NCBI GenBank assembly: GCA_966211335.1
Contig: CBIHNF010000001.1
Span: forward strand, 434,001-498,000
Length of the DNA: 64,000 bases
Direction: 5' to 3'
From: JAPWJZ01 sp966211335
Lineage (GTDB): Bacteria > Pseudomonadota > Alphaproteobacteria > Micavibrionales > UBA2020
Both the position numbers and the translations under genes were made by a program. Under the pieces are notes generated by a model. The model saw only the letters and a program-made list of their open reading frames with translations. It had not been told where the DNA came from and did not search any database. Position 1 is the stretch's first letter, and each line of letters opens with the position of its first letter. Positions 1-9,202 of this stretch are shown in pieces.

Positions 1-543
1 AGTCTTCTCTCCTCCACCGCCTTCGCCGCCATCACGCCGGTCGAGGAAAAGCCGCCGATGAAGGCTGTCACCTTTGAAGATGAGATCATGGCGGCCATGT
101 ACAGCTATTGCCTGCCGGCGCTCTACGGCAAGCGGGATCCTGCGGGTGTTGCCATTGGCGAAAAGCTCGGCGAATTTCCGGCGGACAAAACCCTGCTGTT
201 CGCGGCCAAGGGCGACCGCGTTTTCATGATCAACAGCGAACAGGGCAATATGGTCATGGTGGTGCCCAAAGCTGGCGGCTGCAGCATCCTCGCCCGTAAA
301 ATTGATACCGCCTCCTTCTGGCGCTCGGCTTCCGGTTTCCTTGGCAAGGGCTCCCCCTTTACCTTCACCAAGGAAACCAAACTGGAGGACGGGCTGCAGA
401 AGGAATACACCGCCGATGCCGACGGCGCGATTGTGCTGTTTGCGACAGCAAAGGATGATTTCAAGGAAACCGGCGTGCAGGCGACTTTGACCGCAGGTCG
501 CGTCGCCCCCGCGCAGGCGGCACCCACAAAAGCGCCGAAATAA
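1..543 (+). CDS. Secreted protein of unknown function (5' end outside the window)
   Basis: The reading frame is open from the first base, so the gene starts upstream of the window; 180 residues are visible. The first visible residues, SLLSSTAFAA, look like the end of a signal peptide with an AFA|A-type cleavage site, so the internal ATG at 58 is probably not the real start. The mature part is mixed alpha/beta in character, has few cysteines, and ends in an Ala/Pro/Lys-rich tail. I recognise no family. It lies 47 bases before the penicillin-binding protein gene on the same strand. A periplasmic location is inferred from the signal-like start only. Confidence 0.6.
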   Translation, partial: SLLSSTAFAAITPVEEKPPMKAVTFEDEIMAAMYSYCLPALYGKRDPAGVAIGEKLGEFPADKTLLFAAKGDRVFMINSEQGNMVMVVPKAGGCSILARKIDTASFWRSASGFLGKGSPFTFTKETKLEDGLQKEYTADADGAIVLFATAKDDFKETGVQATLTAGRVAPAQAAPTKAPK

Positions 544-590
544 CGAGAAAAACCGCTGCAAATCTTATCCGCTCCCTGTAATATCCCCCC

Positions 591-2528
591 ATGAACCGGG
601 ATATGGAGCGATATAAGGAATTTTCCCGCCGCACGCTCATCGTCGGCGCGGCGCAGCTGGGGGCTTTCGGCATCCTGGCGGCGCGCCTTGGCTATCTGCA
701 GGTGGTCGAGCAGGAAAAATTCCAGACCCTCTCCGACAAGAACCGCATTTCCCTCCGCCTCATCCCCGCCGGCCGCGGCGAGATCATGGACCGCTTCGGC
801 GTGCCGCTCGCCATCAACACCCAGAACTTCCGCGCTTTCGTGGTGCCGGAACAGGTCGAAAGCATCGAGGATACTTTAGAGCGTCTCTCGCGCATCATCC
901 CCGTGACGGAGGAAGACAAGCAGGCCGTGCTGGTCGAAATAACACGGCACAAACCCTTCACACCCATCCTCGTCAAAGAAAATCTGACCTGGGAAGATAT
1001 GGCGATGGTGGAGCAGAACTTCCCCGACCTGCCGGGCGTTTCGACAGAAGAAGGCGAAATCCGTTCCTATCCGCTGGGGGATGCGACGGCGCATATCATC
1101 GGCTATGTCGGCCGCGTCTCGGAAGCGGAAATGACCGATGATCCGGTCATGAGCATCCCCGGCTTCCGCATCGGCAAAACCGGCGTTGAAAAGAAATTTG
1201 ATGCAACCCTCCGCGGTGTTGCGGGACAAATTCAGGCGGAGGTCAACGTCGTCGGCCGCGAGATCCGCGAACTGTCGCGCACGGATGCGAAGAAGGGTCA
1301 CCGCCTGACGCTGACGCTCGATGCCGATCTGCAGATGCAGGTGCAGGAAATGCTGGCGGCGCAACGCTCCGCCGCCGCCGTCGTCATGGATGCGCATTCG
1401 GGCGAAGTTTATGCGCTTTGCTCCTACCCGTCTTTCGACCCTAACTTGTTCAGCCGCGGCATTCCCGCCGATATTTGGGAAGGGCTGCTGGCGGATGAAA
1501 CCAACCCGCTCACCAACAAGGCGATTGCGGGGCAGTACCCGCCGGGCTCGACGTTTAAAATGGTGACGGCGCTCGCGGCACTTGACGCCGGCGTGTCCCC
1601 CGGCACGCATGTGTTCTGCCCTGGCTACTACATGCTCGGCAAAGATAAATTCCACTGCTGGCGGCCTGCGGGCCATGGCTCCGTCGGTTTCGAACAGGCG
1701 CTGATGCAATCCTGCGACTGCTTCTTCTATGAAATGGGCCACCGCATCGGTGTTGATGCCATCGCAAAAATGGCGCGGCGTCTGGGCCTCGGCGCGAAAA
1801 TGGATTTCGACGTGCCGGGCGAGGGGGAGGGGCTTATCCCCGACCGCGCGTGGAAGGTGAAACGGTTTAAAGAGTCATGGCAGCAGGGCGAAACGCTCAA
1901 CTCCGCCATCGGGCAGGGGCATACGCTGACAACACCCTTGCAGCTCGCCACCATGACGGCGCGTCTCGTGAACGGCGGCAAGGCGGTGAAACCTGTGCTC
2001 GTCCGCTCGATTGAGGAAGTCGGCAGCCTGATCCCCGAATGGAAAGACATTGACCTCAACCCTGATCACCTCGAGATCGTCAACCGCGGCATGCGCGCCG
2101 TGGTGAACGACCCGCGCGGCACCGCCTATGGCGCGCGGATTAAAGAAGACGGTTTTTCAATGGGCGGCAAATCCGGCACGGCGCAGGTGCGGCGCATCAC
2201 GCTCGCTATGCGCAATGCCGGCGTCAAAAACGAATCCCTGCCGTGGAAATGGCGACACCACGCGCTTTTCGTCGCCTACGGCCCGGTTGAACAGCCGCGC
2301 TATGTGACGGCGGTGATTGTGGAACACGGCGTCGGCGGCTCGACCGCGGCAGCCCCCATCGCCCGCGATATTTTAACCGCGATTCAAAAGCGCGATCCGC
2401 AGCGCATTCATACGGTTGATGATGCTGTTGATGCCGCCGCCGCCGCGAAGCTCGCGTCAGATCAACGCGCCGCGATGGATGCCGAGGCGAAAAAACAAGC
2501 CAAAAAACCCGCGAAAGGAAAGCACTAG
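591..2528 (+). CDS. mrdA: Penicillin-binding protein 2 (peptidoglycan DD-transpeptidase)
   Basis: This is the class B transpeptidase of the elongasome, which cross-links peptidoglycan in the periplasm during rod elongation. The 645-residue length fits PBP2. One N-terminal membrane anchor lies at about residues 14-35, followed by the dimerisation/linker region with the RGEIMDRFG motif near residue 62. The acyl-enzyme motif is SxxK (STFK, Ser320), the second motif is SCD near Ser374, and the third is KSGT near Lys527, so all three catalytic motifs are intact. The tail is rich in Lys and Ala. rodA follows after 3 bases, as in the usual mrdA-mrdB operon. ATG 591 was chosen; ATG 603 is an alternative, and neither has a clear Shine-Dalgarno sequence. 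Confidence 0.96.
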   Translation: MNRDMERYKEFSRRTLIVGAAQLGAFGILAARLGYLQVVEQEKFQTLSDKNRISLRLIPAGRGEIMDRFGVPLAINTQNFRAFVVPEQVESIEDTLERLSRIIPVTEEDKQAVLVEITRHKPFTPILVKENLTWEDMAMVEQNFPDLPGVSTEEGEIRSYPLGDATAHIIGYVGRVSEAEMTDDPVMSIPGFRIGKTGVEKKFDATLRGVAGQIQAEVNVVGREIRELSRTDAKKGHRLTLTLDADLQMQVQEMLAAQRSAAAVVMDAHSGEVYALCSYPSFDPNLFSRGIPADIWEGLLADETNPLTNKAIAGQYPPGSTFKMVTALAALDAGVSPGTHVFCPGYYMLGKDKFHCWRPAGHGSVGFEQALMQSCDCFFYEMGHRIGVDAIAKMARRLGLGAKMDFDVPGEGEGLIPDRAWKVKRFKESWQQGETLNSAIGQGHTLTTPLQLATMTARLVNGGKAVKPVLVRSIEEVGSLIPEWKDIDLNPDHLEIVNRGMRAVVNDPRGTAYGARIKEDGFSMGGKSGTAQVRRITLAMRNAGVKNESLPWKWRHHALFVAYGPVEQPRYVTAVIVEHGVGGSTAAAPIARDILTAIQKRDPQRIHTVDDAVDAAAAAKLASDQRAAMDAEAKKQAKKPAKGKH

Positions 2529-2531
2529 ATT

Positions 2532-3674
2532 ATGCGCCGCTCCCTCTCCCGCGACTCTCTCTCTATTCAGGAAAAGCTGATGTCCATCAGCTGGCCGTTC
2601 CTTGTTCTCATCACCGCTGTCGCTTGCGTCGGCTTTATCTCCCTCTATTCGGCGGCGTCCGGCAATATGCAGCCCTGGGCGGGGCCGCAGGCGATCAAGT
2701 TCGGCATTGGTATTCTGGGGCTCGTCATCACGGCGCTCATCGACATCCGCCTCTGGATGCGCTTTGCCTATGTCATTTTCGGTCTCTGCACGCTTTTGCT
2801 CGTCTATGTCGACGTCAAAGGCCATAACGCCATGGGTGCGCAGCGCTGGATTGATTTGGGATTTTTGCAGCTGCAGCCCTCCGAAGCCATGAAAATCGCA
2901 ACCGTCCTCGCGCTTGCCCGCTTCTTCCACGGCGCGACGGCGGATGATGTGAAGAACCCGCTCTTCCTCATCGCGCCCTTGGGCATCATCGGCCTGCCGG
3001 TCGCCCTCGTTCTGGCGCAGCCGGATTTGGGCACAGCCATGATGATTATCTTCGTCTCCGGCGCGATGTTCTTTATCGCCGGCGTCAGCTACTGGATGTT
3101 CGGCCTCGTGCTGGCGGGGGGCCTCTCCGCCATGCCGGTCTTGTGGCACTTCCTGCACGACTACCAGAAAAAGCGCATCGCCATTTTCATGGACCCGGAG
3201 TCCGATCCCTTGGGCGCGGGCTATCACATCACGCAGTCCAAAATCGCGCTTGGCTCCGGCGGTATTGCGGGCAAGGGTTTCCTGCATGGTACGCAGAGCC
3301 ACCTGAACTTCCTGCCCGAAAAACAGACCGACTTTATTTTCACGCTGTTCACGGAAGAATGGGGCCTCACCGGCGGCCTTGTGCTGATGAGCCTTTTCGC
3401 GCTCATCATCGTTTACGGTTATTTCATGGCGTTTAACTGCCAGAACCAGTTCGGAAGATTGCTCGCGACCGGTATTATCATCAACTTTTCACTTTATATT
3501 TTCATTAATATCGGTATGGTCATGGGGCTTTTGCCCGTCGTGGGCGTGCCGCTGCCGATGATCAGCTATGGCGGCACGGCCATGCTCTCCGTCCTCTTCG
3601 GTTTCGGCCTGTTGATGTCGGCGCATGTCCACCGCGACGTCAAATTCTCCCGCCGCGGCATGGATGTCGCTTGA
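2532..3674 (+). CDS. rodA: RodA, SEDS peptidoglycan glycosyltransferase
   Basis: RodA polymerises lipid II into glycan strands and works as a pair with PBP2. The 380-residue protein is almost entirely hydrophobic, with about ten membrane segments. SEDS-family signatures are visible: LQPSEAMKIA near residue 116, QPDLGTAMM near residue 164, and the C-terminal stretch MGLLPVVGVPLPMISYGGTA with its typical GLLP/P-S/G-YGG elements. It is placed directly after the PBP2 gene. ATG 2532 has AAGGAAAG 12 bases upstream; an in-frame ATG at 2580 is possible and would give a protein lacking the cytoplasmic N-terminal extension. Confidence 0.96.
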   Translation: MRRSLSRDSLSIQEKLMSISWPFLVLITAVACVGFISLYSAASGNMQPWAGPQAIKFGIGILGLVITALIDIRLWMRFAYVIFGLCTLLLVYVDVKGHNAMGAQRWIDLGFLQLQPSEAMKIATVLALARFFHGATADDVKNPLFLIAPLGIIGLPVALVLAQPDLGTAMMIIFVSGAMFFIAGVSYWMFGLVLAGGLSAMPVLWHFLHDYQKKRIAIFMDPESDPLGAGYHITQSKIALGSGGIAGKGFLHGTQSHLNFLPEKQTDFIFTLFTEEWGLTGGLVLMSLFALIIVYGYFMAFNCQNQFGRLLATGIIINFSLYIFINIGMVMGLLPVVGVPLPMISYGGTAMLSVLFGFGLLMSAHVHRDVKFSRRGMDVA

Positions 3675-3698
3675 AACGCCTAACTACAAGAAACGAAA

Positions 3699-4610
3699 AT
3701 GAAAAAGAAATCCCCCGCGAAGACTAAAAAGCCCGTCAAAAAAACTGCCGCCAAGAAAACCGCCAAAAAATCCGCCGCTAAAAAAGCTGCGGTGAAAGAA
3801 TTCATCCAGCCGAAAAAAGTCATTGGCAAGGCAGAGCCTAAATCCTTCCGCGTGGAAAACGCCAAGGGCCGCGGCCATGCCGTCATCGTCTGCGACCACG
3901 CCAGCAACCGCGTGCCGAAATCGCTGGACAACCTTGGTCTTGGCAAAAAAGACCTCGCCAAGCACATCGCCTGGGATCCGGGCACGGAAATCATCGGCAA
4001 ATACCTCTCTGAAAAGCTTGATGCGCCGGCGGTTTACGCCAGCTATTCCCGCCTCGTCGTCGACCTCAACCGCGGCGAAACGAACAAGGAATGCATGCGC
4101 GATGAGTCCGACCATGTCCACATTCCCGGCAACGCCAACCTGACCAAAGCCGACCGCGCCCAGCGCCTGAAAGAAATTTTCTGGCCGTATCACGAAGCGA
4201 TCGACAAGACCGTGACGAGCTATACGAAACGCGGCGTTGCACCCATGTTCCTCTCCATGCACAGCTTCACGCCGGAGATGGACGGCTTCAAGCGCCCGTG
4301 GGAAATCGGCATTTTGTGGAACCGCGAAGAAAAAATCGCCCGCAAGCTCGCCGCCAACCTGCGCAGCCAGAACCCCGGCATGACGGTGGGGGAGAACGAG
4401 CCCTATTCGCTGAAAGCGGTGAACTACAGCAAGAACACCATCAGCACCCATGCGGAAAGCCGCGGCATTCCCTATGTCATCGTCGAATTCCGCCAGGACC
4501 TCGTCGGCACCAAGGCGGGCGCGCTGAAATGGGCGCGGATTTTCCTCTCCGCCCTGCAGCCGATCCTGCTGGATAAAGGCACCTTCCGCCTCGCGAAAGA
4601 CCGCAAGTAA
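3699..4610 (+). CDS. N-formylglutamate amidohydrolase-like protein
   Basis: The body of this 303-residue protein matches the N-formylglutamate amidohydrolase family: VIVCDHASNRVP near residue 64, a DPGTE motif near residue 92, SRLVVDLNR near residue 118, and an LSMHSFTP histidine motif near residue 187. Members hydrolyse N-formyl-L-glutamate or related amides at the end of histidine degradation, but no hut genes are seen nearby, so the substrate is uncertain. The first 45 residues are an odd Lys/Ala-rich stretch resembling histone H1-like tails, which is not part of the catalytic family and may bind nucleic acid or be a disordered linker. It follows rodA by 24 bases. Confidence 0.85.
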   Translation: MKKKSPAKTKKPVKKTAAKKTAKKSAAKKAAVKEFIQPKKVIGKAEPKSFRVENAKGRGHAVIVCDHASNRVPKSLDNLGLGKKDLAKHIAWDPGTEIIGKYLSEKLDAPAVYASYSRLVVDLNRGETNKECMRDESDHVHIPGNANLTKADRAQRLKEIFWPYHEAIDKTVTSYTKRGVAPMFLSMHSFTPEMDGFKRPWEIGILWNREEKIARKLAANLRSQNPGMTVGENEPYSLKAVNYSKNTISTHAESRGIPYVIVEFRQDLVGTKAGALKWARIFLSALQPILLDKGTFRLAKDRK

Positions 4611-4704
4611 TATCCATAATGCGAGCATGGATTCCGCGTTGGATTCCGCGCGGCCGGAATCGCGCGACTCCGTGCAAATGCTGCGTTTCCGCGCTGTTTT
4701 GCTT

Positions 4705-4733
4705 TTGAGTTTTACTGGCGCGATGGCTATAAT
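4705..4733 (+). promoter_or_regulatory. Probable sigma-70 promoter for dnaN
   Basis: TTGAGT at 4705-4710 and a perfect TATAAT at 4728-4733 are separated by 17 bases. Transcription would start near 4740, about 50 bases before dnaN. The box match is seen in the sequence; activity is inferred. Confidence 0.6.
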
Positions 4734-4788
4734 TCAGGCATAACTTGCATATATTTGAAGCCGGCTACAGCCAGGGGATGATTTCGCC

Positions 4789-5910
4789 ATGAAATTCACC
4801 ATTGAACGCGCAGATCTGCTCCGTTCGCTCAACCACGTTCATAGCGTCGTCGAACGCCGGAACACTATTCCCATCCTCGCCAACGTCCTCCTGCGCGCCG
4901 ATGCGGACAGCCTGTCGCTGACCACCACCGACATGGACCTCGAAATCGTCGAATCCGTTGCCGCCAAAGCATCGCAGCCCGGCGCCACCACCGTGCCCGC
5001 GCATACGCTGTACGACATCGTCCGCAAACTGCAGGACGGCAACACGGTTGAATTCACCTCCGGCCCCAATGACACGACGCTGCTGGTGAAAGCCGGCAAA
5101 TCCACCTTCCGCCTCGGCTGCCTGCCGACGGAAGACTTCCCCAAAATGGGCGCGTCGGAAAAATTCGCCTACACATTCTCCGTGCCTGCTGCAGATCTGC
5201 GCACGCTCATCGACCGCACCCGCTTCGCAATCTCGAACGAAGAAACGCGCTACTACCTCAACGGCATTTACCTGCACGCCGCGCAGAATGACGGCGTTGC
5301 CGTGCTTCGCGCTGTCGCAACCGATGGCCACCGCCTCGCGCGTTTTGAAATGCCGCTGCCGGACGGCGCGAAAGACATGCCGGGCGTCATCATCCCGCGC
5401 AAAGCCATCAATGAAATCCGCAAATTGATTGACGAGGCGGGCGACAGCATTGAAATCGGTCTGTCCGAAAACAAGCTGAAGTTCACCTTCGACCACGTCA
5501 CCATGACGACGAAGCTGATCGACGGCACCTTCCCCGACTATGAGCGCGTGATCCCGAAGAACAACGACAAGTTCCTCGAAATCAATCCCGCGACCTTCGC
5601 CTCGGCAGTTGACCGCGTCTCGACGATTTCGTCGGAAAAATCGCGCGCCGTGAAGCTCACCATCGGCGGCAAGACCATGACCCTCTCGGCAAACTCGCCG
5701 GACAGCGGCTCGGCCTCGGAAGAAATCGAAATCCGCTTCAACGCCGGCCCCATGGAGATCGGCTTCAACTCCGCCTATCTCATGGACGTCACCCGCCAGA
5801 TCGAAGGCGAGGGCTGCCGCATTTCGCTGTCGGATGGCGCATCCCCCACCATCATCCAGGACGTCGCCGACACCTCGTCGCTGTATGTGCTGATGCCGAT
5901 GCGGGTTTAA
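4789..5910 (+). CDS. dnaN: DNA polymerase III beta sliding clamp
   Basis: This is the processivity clamp that encircles DNA and tethers polymerase III. The protein has 373 residues, the usual length, with three repeated clamp domains of about 120 residues. It begins MKFTIERADLLRSL, carries the EETRYYLNG motif near residue 148 and ATDGHRLA near residue 178 in the second domain, and ends with the typical YVLMPMRV. The gene sits with recF and gyrB nearby, although an unrelated gene lies between dnaN and recF on the other strand. A strong promoter precedes it and a terminator follows. Confidence 0.98.
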   Translation: MKFTIERADLLRSLNHVHSVVERRNTIPILANVLLRADADSLSLTTTDMDLEIVESVAAKASQPGATTVPAHTLYDIVRKLQDGNTVEFTSGPNDTTLLVKAGKSTFRLGCLPTEDFPKMGASEKFAYTFSVPAADLRTLIDRTRFAISNEETRYYLNGIYLHAAQNDGVAVLRAVATDGHRLARFEMPLPDGAKDMPGVIIPRKAINEIRKLIDEAGDSIEIGLSENKLKFTFDHVTMTTKLIDGTFPDYERVIPKNNDKFLEINPATFASAVDRVSTISSEKSRAVKLTIGGKTMTLSANSPDSGSASEEIEIRFNAGPMEIGFNSAYLMDVTRQIEGEGCRISLSDGASPTIIQDVADTSSLYVLMPMRV

Positions 5911-5937
5911 TTACGACGAAGTTCAAAAACGAACAAT

Positions 5938-5973
5938 AAAAAAGGGCGGCTCCATTCTGAAGCCGCCCTTTTT
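5938..5973. terminator. Bidirectional intrinsic terminator
   Basis: An 8-bp GC stem (GGGCGGCT with AGCCGCCC) is flanked by an A run on the left and a T run on the right. It can stop dnaN from the left and the convergent minus-strand gene ending at 5996 from the right. Confidence 0.85.
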
Positions 5974-5995
5974 CTGTCTGACGTAAACTAAATTT

Positions 5996-6571
5996 TTAAG
6001 AACCGAATTTGAATTCCTGGCTCGCCTTGCGGTCGAATTCGACCTTCTGCGGCGGCAGCTGCGGGTACATCTGCGCGTTTTCATAGGCGCCCTGGTTGTA
6101 GGTCTTGCTGGCGTCAAAGGTCAGCACGGCCTGGTTGCCTTTATCATCGGCGGTCAGGCCCTGAATTTTAAGGGCGATGTCCATATCGCGGGCGACCGTG
6201 TGCAGCTTGATGTAGCCGGGCAGGTCCTTGATTTCATCGGCGGAGAAAGTGGTGAAATTGGTCGACACCGGAATGGCCAGACGCTTCATCGGCGAATAGG
6301 CGCTGTCTTCATCTTCGCCTTTGATGGCGGTGAGGTATTTGATGATCGTGGGGTTGCGCGTCTGCGGCTGGGAGTCAGTTCTCGCGACCTGGTTGAAGAA
6401 AGCGGCGAAATCACGCTCTACAATTTTCGGCAGCGCATCGGCAAATTGGGAGAATACGTTATCAAGAATGTTCAGCTGAACCTGTTCCCTGCGGCTGTCT
6501 TCAAGCGCGGGATTGATCACATCGCGGATGCGCTTGCCGATGGGGATGGACTTGTCGTTGTTATTTGCCAC
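5996..6571 (-). CDS. Hypothetical protein, 191 residues
   Basis: I recognise no family. The protein is soluble, without signal peptide or membrane segment, and begins with a charged helical region (residues 10-60) that could mediate oligomerisation. The C-terminal half contains the phrase VARDMDIALKIQG and alternating hydrophobic residues suggestive of beta strands. It is transcribed alone, convergent with dnaN, and shares their terminator. The divergent 5' region towards recF is AT-rich, about 200 bases long, and probably holds promoters in both directions. Codon use looks like that of its neighbours, so it is probably a native lineage-specific gene. Confidence 0.75.
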   Translation of the reverse strand: MANNNDKSIPIGKRIRDVINPALEDSRREQVQLNILDNVFSQFADALPKIVERDFAAFFNQVARTDSQPQTRNPTIIKYLTAIKGEDEDSAYSPMKRLAIPVSTNFTTFSADEIKDLPGYIKLHTVARDMDIALKIQGLTADDKGNQAVLTFDASKTYNQGAYENAQMYPQLPPQKVEFDRKASQEFKFGS

Positions 6572-6778
6572 AGCGTAACTCCTGAAATTCCATAATTAGA
6601 AGAGTGTTTAATGTCGGGACAGATTTGCTTTGAGTAAGGAGTATACATTTCTTTAACCAAAAATTAAACATTAATGTTTTTCCGTAACTACGAGCAGCGC
6701 AGCAATTTGTTGTTTCGGCGTTTCTAAACTGGCTTTTCCCTTTGAAAACGCTATATTTATTAGCGAAAGTGAAAAACA

Positions 6779-7924
6779 GTGCCGCTTCTCCTCCATAAAC
6801 TTAACTTAACGCAGTTCCGGGGCTATGACGCCCTGCGACTCGACTTAGGTGGCGCGCCCGTGGTGGTGCTGACGGGGGAAAATGGCGCCGGTAAAACCAA
6901 TATCCTTGAAGCCATCAGCCTCCTCATCCCCGGCAAGGGCCTTCGCGGTGCCGACCTGCTGGAGATGAAAAACCGCGCGGCGGGGCCGGAAGACCCCTGG
7001 GCCGTGGCGGCGGAGGTGGAAACGGCGGCAGGCCATATGGTGCGCCTTGGCACCGGCCTTGACCGCGATGCCAAGCGCCGCGTCGTCCGCATCGAGGGCA
7101 AGGACGCCAAGGGCCATAACGACCTCACCCAATACGTCGCCTGCATCTGGCTGACGCCGCAGATGGACAGGTTGTTTTTGGAAGGCGCTTCCATGCGCCG
7201 CAAATTTTTCGACCGGCTGGTTTATGCCTATGAGCCCGAGCATGTGACGCGCCTCAACACCTACGATAAAAACCTGCGCGAACGCATGAAGATTTTGCAG
7301 GATGACCGCAACCCCGATCCACGCTGGCTCGACACGCTGGAAACGCAGCTGGCGGCGGATGGTGTTTGTATCGCCGCCTCGCGCGTGCATCTTTTATCGC
7401 GCCTGCTGCATTACGCGCAGCAGCTGGCGGCACAGCAATCGCTGTTCCCGTCACCTGCCGTCACCGTCACCGGCTGGGTTGAAAATGAAATCGGCAAACG
7501 GCCGGCCGTCGATATTGAAGAAGAGCTGAAACGCAAATTCAAAAACTCCCGCATGGCCGATGCCGCGGCCGGAAAATCGCTGGAAGGGATTCACCGCAGT
7601 GATTTCCTCGTCCGCTACACCGCGCGTGACATGCCGGCAGACCAATGCTCGACCGGCGAACAAAAAGGCCTGCTCGTCGCCCTCGTGCTGGCGCACGCGC
7701 TCATGATGCAAGGCGAAAAAGGCTTCGTGCCGCTGCTGCTGCTGGATGAAGTTGCAGCGCACCTTGACGATGCGCGGCGGGATGAGTTGTTCCGCAGCCT
7801 GCTGAGTTTCAAAGGTCAGGTGTTTTTAACCGGCACGGATGCGAATATTTTCGCGTCCTTGAAGGACAGCGCCAAATATTTCACCGTCGACCACGCGCGC
7901 GTCACCGCCGCCAAAGCGCCATGA
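6779..7924 (+). CDS. recF: DNA replication and repair protein RecF
   Basis: RecF is an SMC-like ATPase that helps load RecA at gaps through RecOR. The 381-residue protein carries the Walker A motif GENGAGKTN near residue 33, the ABC signature region STGEQKG near residue 288, and the Walker B motif LLLLDEVAAHLD near residue 320. The start is GTG at 6779, giving MPLLLHKLNLTQFRGYD, which is the standard RecF opening; no ATG upstream fits. Its last codons overlap the next gene by 4 bases (ATGA), so the two are probably translationally coupled. Confidence 0.96.
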   Translation: MPLLLHKLNLTQFRGYDALRLDLGGAPVVVLTGENGAGKTNILEAISLLIPGKGLRGADLLEMKNRAAGPEDPWAVAAEVETAAGHMVRLGTGLDRDAKRRVVRIEGKDAKGHNDLTQYVACIWLTPQMDRLFLEGASMRRKFFDRLVYAYEPEHVTRLNTYDKNLRERMKILQDDRNPDPRWLDTLETQLAADGVCIAASRVHLLSRLLHYAQQLAAQQSLFPSPAVTVTGWVENEIGKRPAVDIEEELKRKFKNSRMADAAAGKSLEGIHRSDFLVRYTARDMPADQCSTGEQKGLLVALVLAHALMMQGEKGFVPLLLLDEVAAHLDDARRDELFRSLLSFKGQVFLTGTDANIFASLKDSAKYFTVDHARVTAAKAP

Positions 7925-8841
7925 ACTTCGCCGAATTTATGTCCGGCTGGGGCTGGGCCATCTTTTCCCTCATCGCCTCCGTCTTTTCGGCAGGTTATTA
8001 CCTCGTCAATCAGTACCTGAAACAACCGGGCTATCTGCTGGTGTTCTGGATCCGCGTGCTGGTGATTTTATTCATGCTGCCGCTGGTGGTGCGGCTGGAA
8101 CTGCCGCTCGACTGGCGGTTTTATGCGGCCGTGCTGCTCTCCGTCATCGCCGGCACTTTCTCGGATATTCTCATGTTCGATGTCTCCGCCAAATACGGCG
8201 GCGGTGTGGTGGCGCGGGTGCAGCCGATCACCGTCTGGGGCGCGTTTCTGCTGTGGTTCCTGTTCAAGCCGGAACTGCTGGGGGAATATGCGGCACATCC
8301 GCTCAATACCATCGGCATCCTCATCGCCCTTGGCGGCTGCGTCTATTTCTCCATGCGCCTCAACAAGTGCAATATCACCAGATCCGCCATGCGTGACATG
8401 GCGCCCGCGCTGCTCGGCTATACCTTCACAACGGTCCTCAACAAATACGCCATGGACCACGGCACCACGGCGGCGGGGAAATTAGAGGGCGCGGTCTACG
8501 GCTATATGTTCTTCCAGTCCGCCTTCGCGGTCATTTTAATTGGCGCCTATGCCACCTACCGCGCGCGGAAAGATGCCACGCAAATGACCGGCTGGATCGG
8601 CAAGCCCATGCTGGCGGCCGTGCTGCTCGGCGGTTTCAGCTGGATCTGCCATATGATTTACAAAAACTACAGCATGGCCTTCGTGCCCAATCCGTCTTAT
8701 CAGGCGGCAATATTGCTGACGGCACCCGTCTTCATTGCCGGCTTCTATCACCTGACGAAGCACAAGGAAGAAGCCGACGTGAAATCCGGTATGGGCATCG
8801 TCGCCTGCGCGCTATTACTTGCGCTATTAACCGTGCATTAA
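7921..8841 (+). CDS. EamA/DMT-type membrane transporter
   Basis: This is a 306-residue inner-membrane protein with about ten hydrophobic segments, the normal layout of drug/metabolite transporter family proteins that export small metabolites. Two related halves are suggested by the repeated glycine-rich helices around residues 60-100 and 205-260. The substrate cannot be told from sequence. It overlaps the end of recF by 4 bases and is closed by a terminator immediately after its stop, so it is the last gene of the recF unit. Confidence 0.8.
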   Translation: MNFAEFMSGWGWAIFSLIASVFSAGYYLVNQYLKQPGYLLVFWIRVLVILFMLPLVVRLELPLDWRFYAAVLLSVIAGTFSDILMFDVSAKYGGGVVARVQPITVWGAFLLWFLFKPELLGEYAAHPLNTIGILIALGGCVYFSMRLNKCNITRSAMRDMAPALLGYTFTTVLNKYAMDHGTTAAGKLEGAVYGYMFFQSAFAVILIGAYATYRARKDATQMTGWIGKPMLAAVLLGGFSWICHMIYKNYSMAFVPNPSYQAAILLTAPVFIAGFYHLTKHKEEADVKSGMGIVACALLLALLTVH

Positions 8842-8875
8842 AAAAGCCGCCGGTCCTTCAACCGGCGGCTTTTTA
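8841..8875. terminator. Intrinsic terminator between convergent genes
   Basis: A 9-bp stem (GCCGCCGGT with ACCGGCGGC) has an A run on the left and a T run on the right. It serves the transporter gene and the convergent gene ending at 8889. Confidence 0.85.
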
Positions 8876-8888
8876 AAAATCAGAAGTA

Positions 8889-9191
8889 TCAACCGAGGTT
8901 GAAGTTCGGCGAGACGCGGTATTTGCCGTCCGGCTGCTTCTCGATATGCGCGTTCAGGCGCGAAGTGTTGTAATCCATCGTGCCCATGATGCCGGGCCAC
9001 CACAGGCGCAGCGAGAGGCCGTGCTTCTTGGCTTCATCGCTCATTTCCTTGACCAGCGGGTCGTTGGGGTTCTTCAGCGTGACTTCCGTCAGCTTGATAT
9101 CGCCGAGCGATTTCAGGTGCAGGGTTTTTTCCTCTTCCAGCATCTCGACCTCGCGGCCGGCGAATTTGTTGAAGATTTTGCTGATGTCCAT
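8889..9191 (-). CDS. Small I78-inhibitor-like protein, copy 1
   Basis: This 100-residue protein has no signal peptide. Its C-terminal half reads LRLWWPGIMGTMDY, then SRLNAHIEKQPDGKYRV, a layout close to peptidase inhibitor family I78, which has a PGxxxTMDxRxDRLN core. The N-terminal half holds IFNKFAGREV, shared with the next gene and with the copy at 51509-51769. It is transcribed with the next gene, 11 bases upstream, as a tandem pair. Binding to a protease is inferred from the resemblance only; absence of a signal suggests a cytoplasmic target. Confidence 0.7.
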   Translation of the reverse strand: MDISKIFNKFAGREVEMLEEEKTLHLKSLGDIKLTEVTLKNPNDPLVKEMSDEAKKHGLSLRLWWPGIMGTMDYNTSRLNAHIEKQPDGKYRVSPNFNLG

Positions 9192-9202
9192 TTCGTTTCT
9201 CC

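Noticed and set aside
4611..4788. A replication origin upstream of dnaN
   Set aside because: No cluster of DnaA boxes (TTATCCACA-like) was seen, and dnaA is not next to dnaN.
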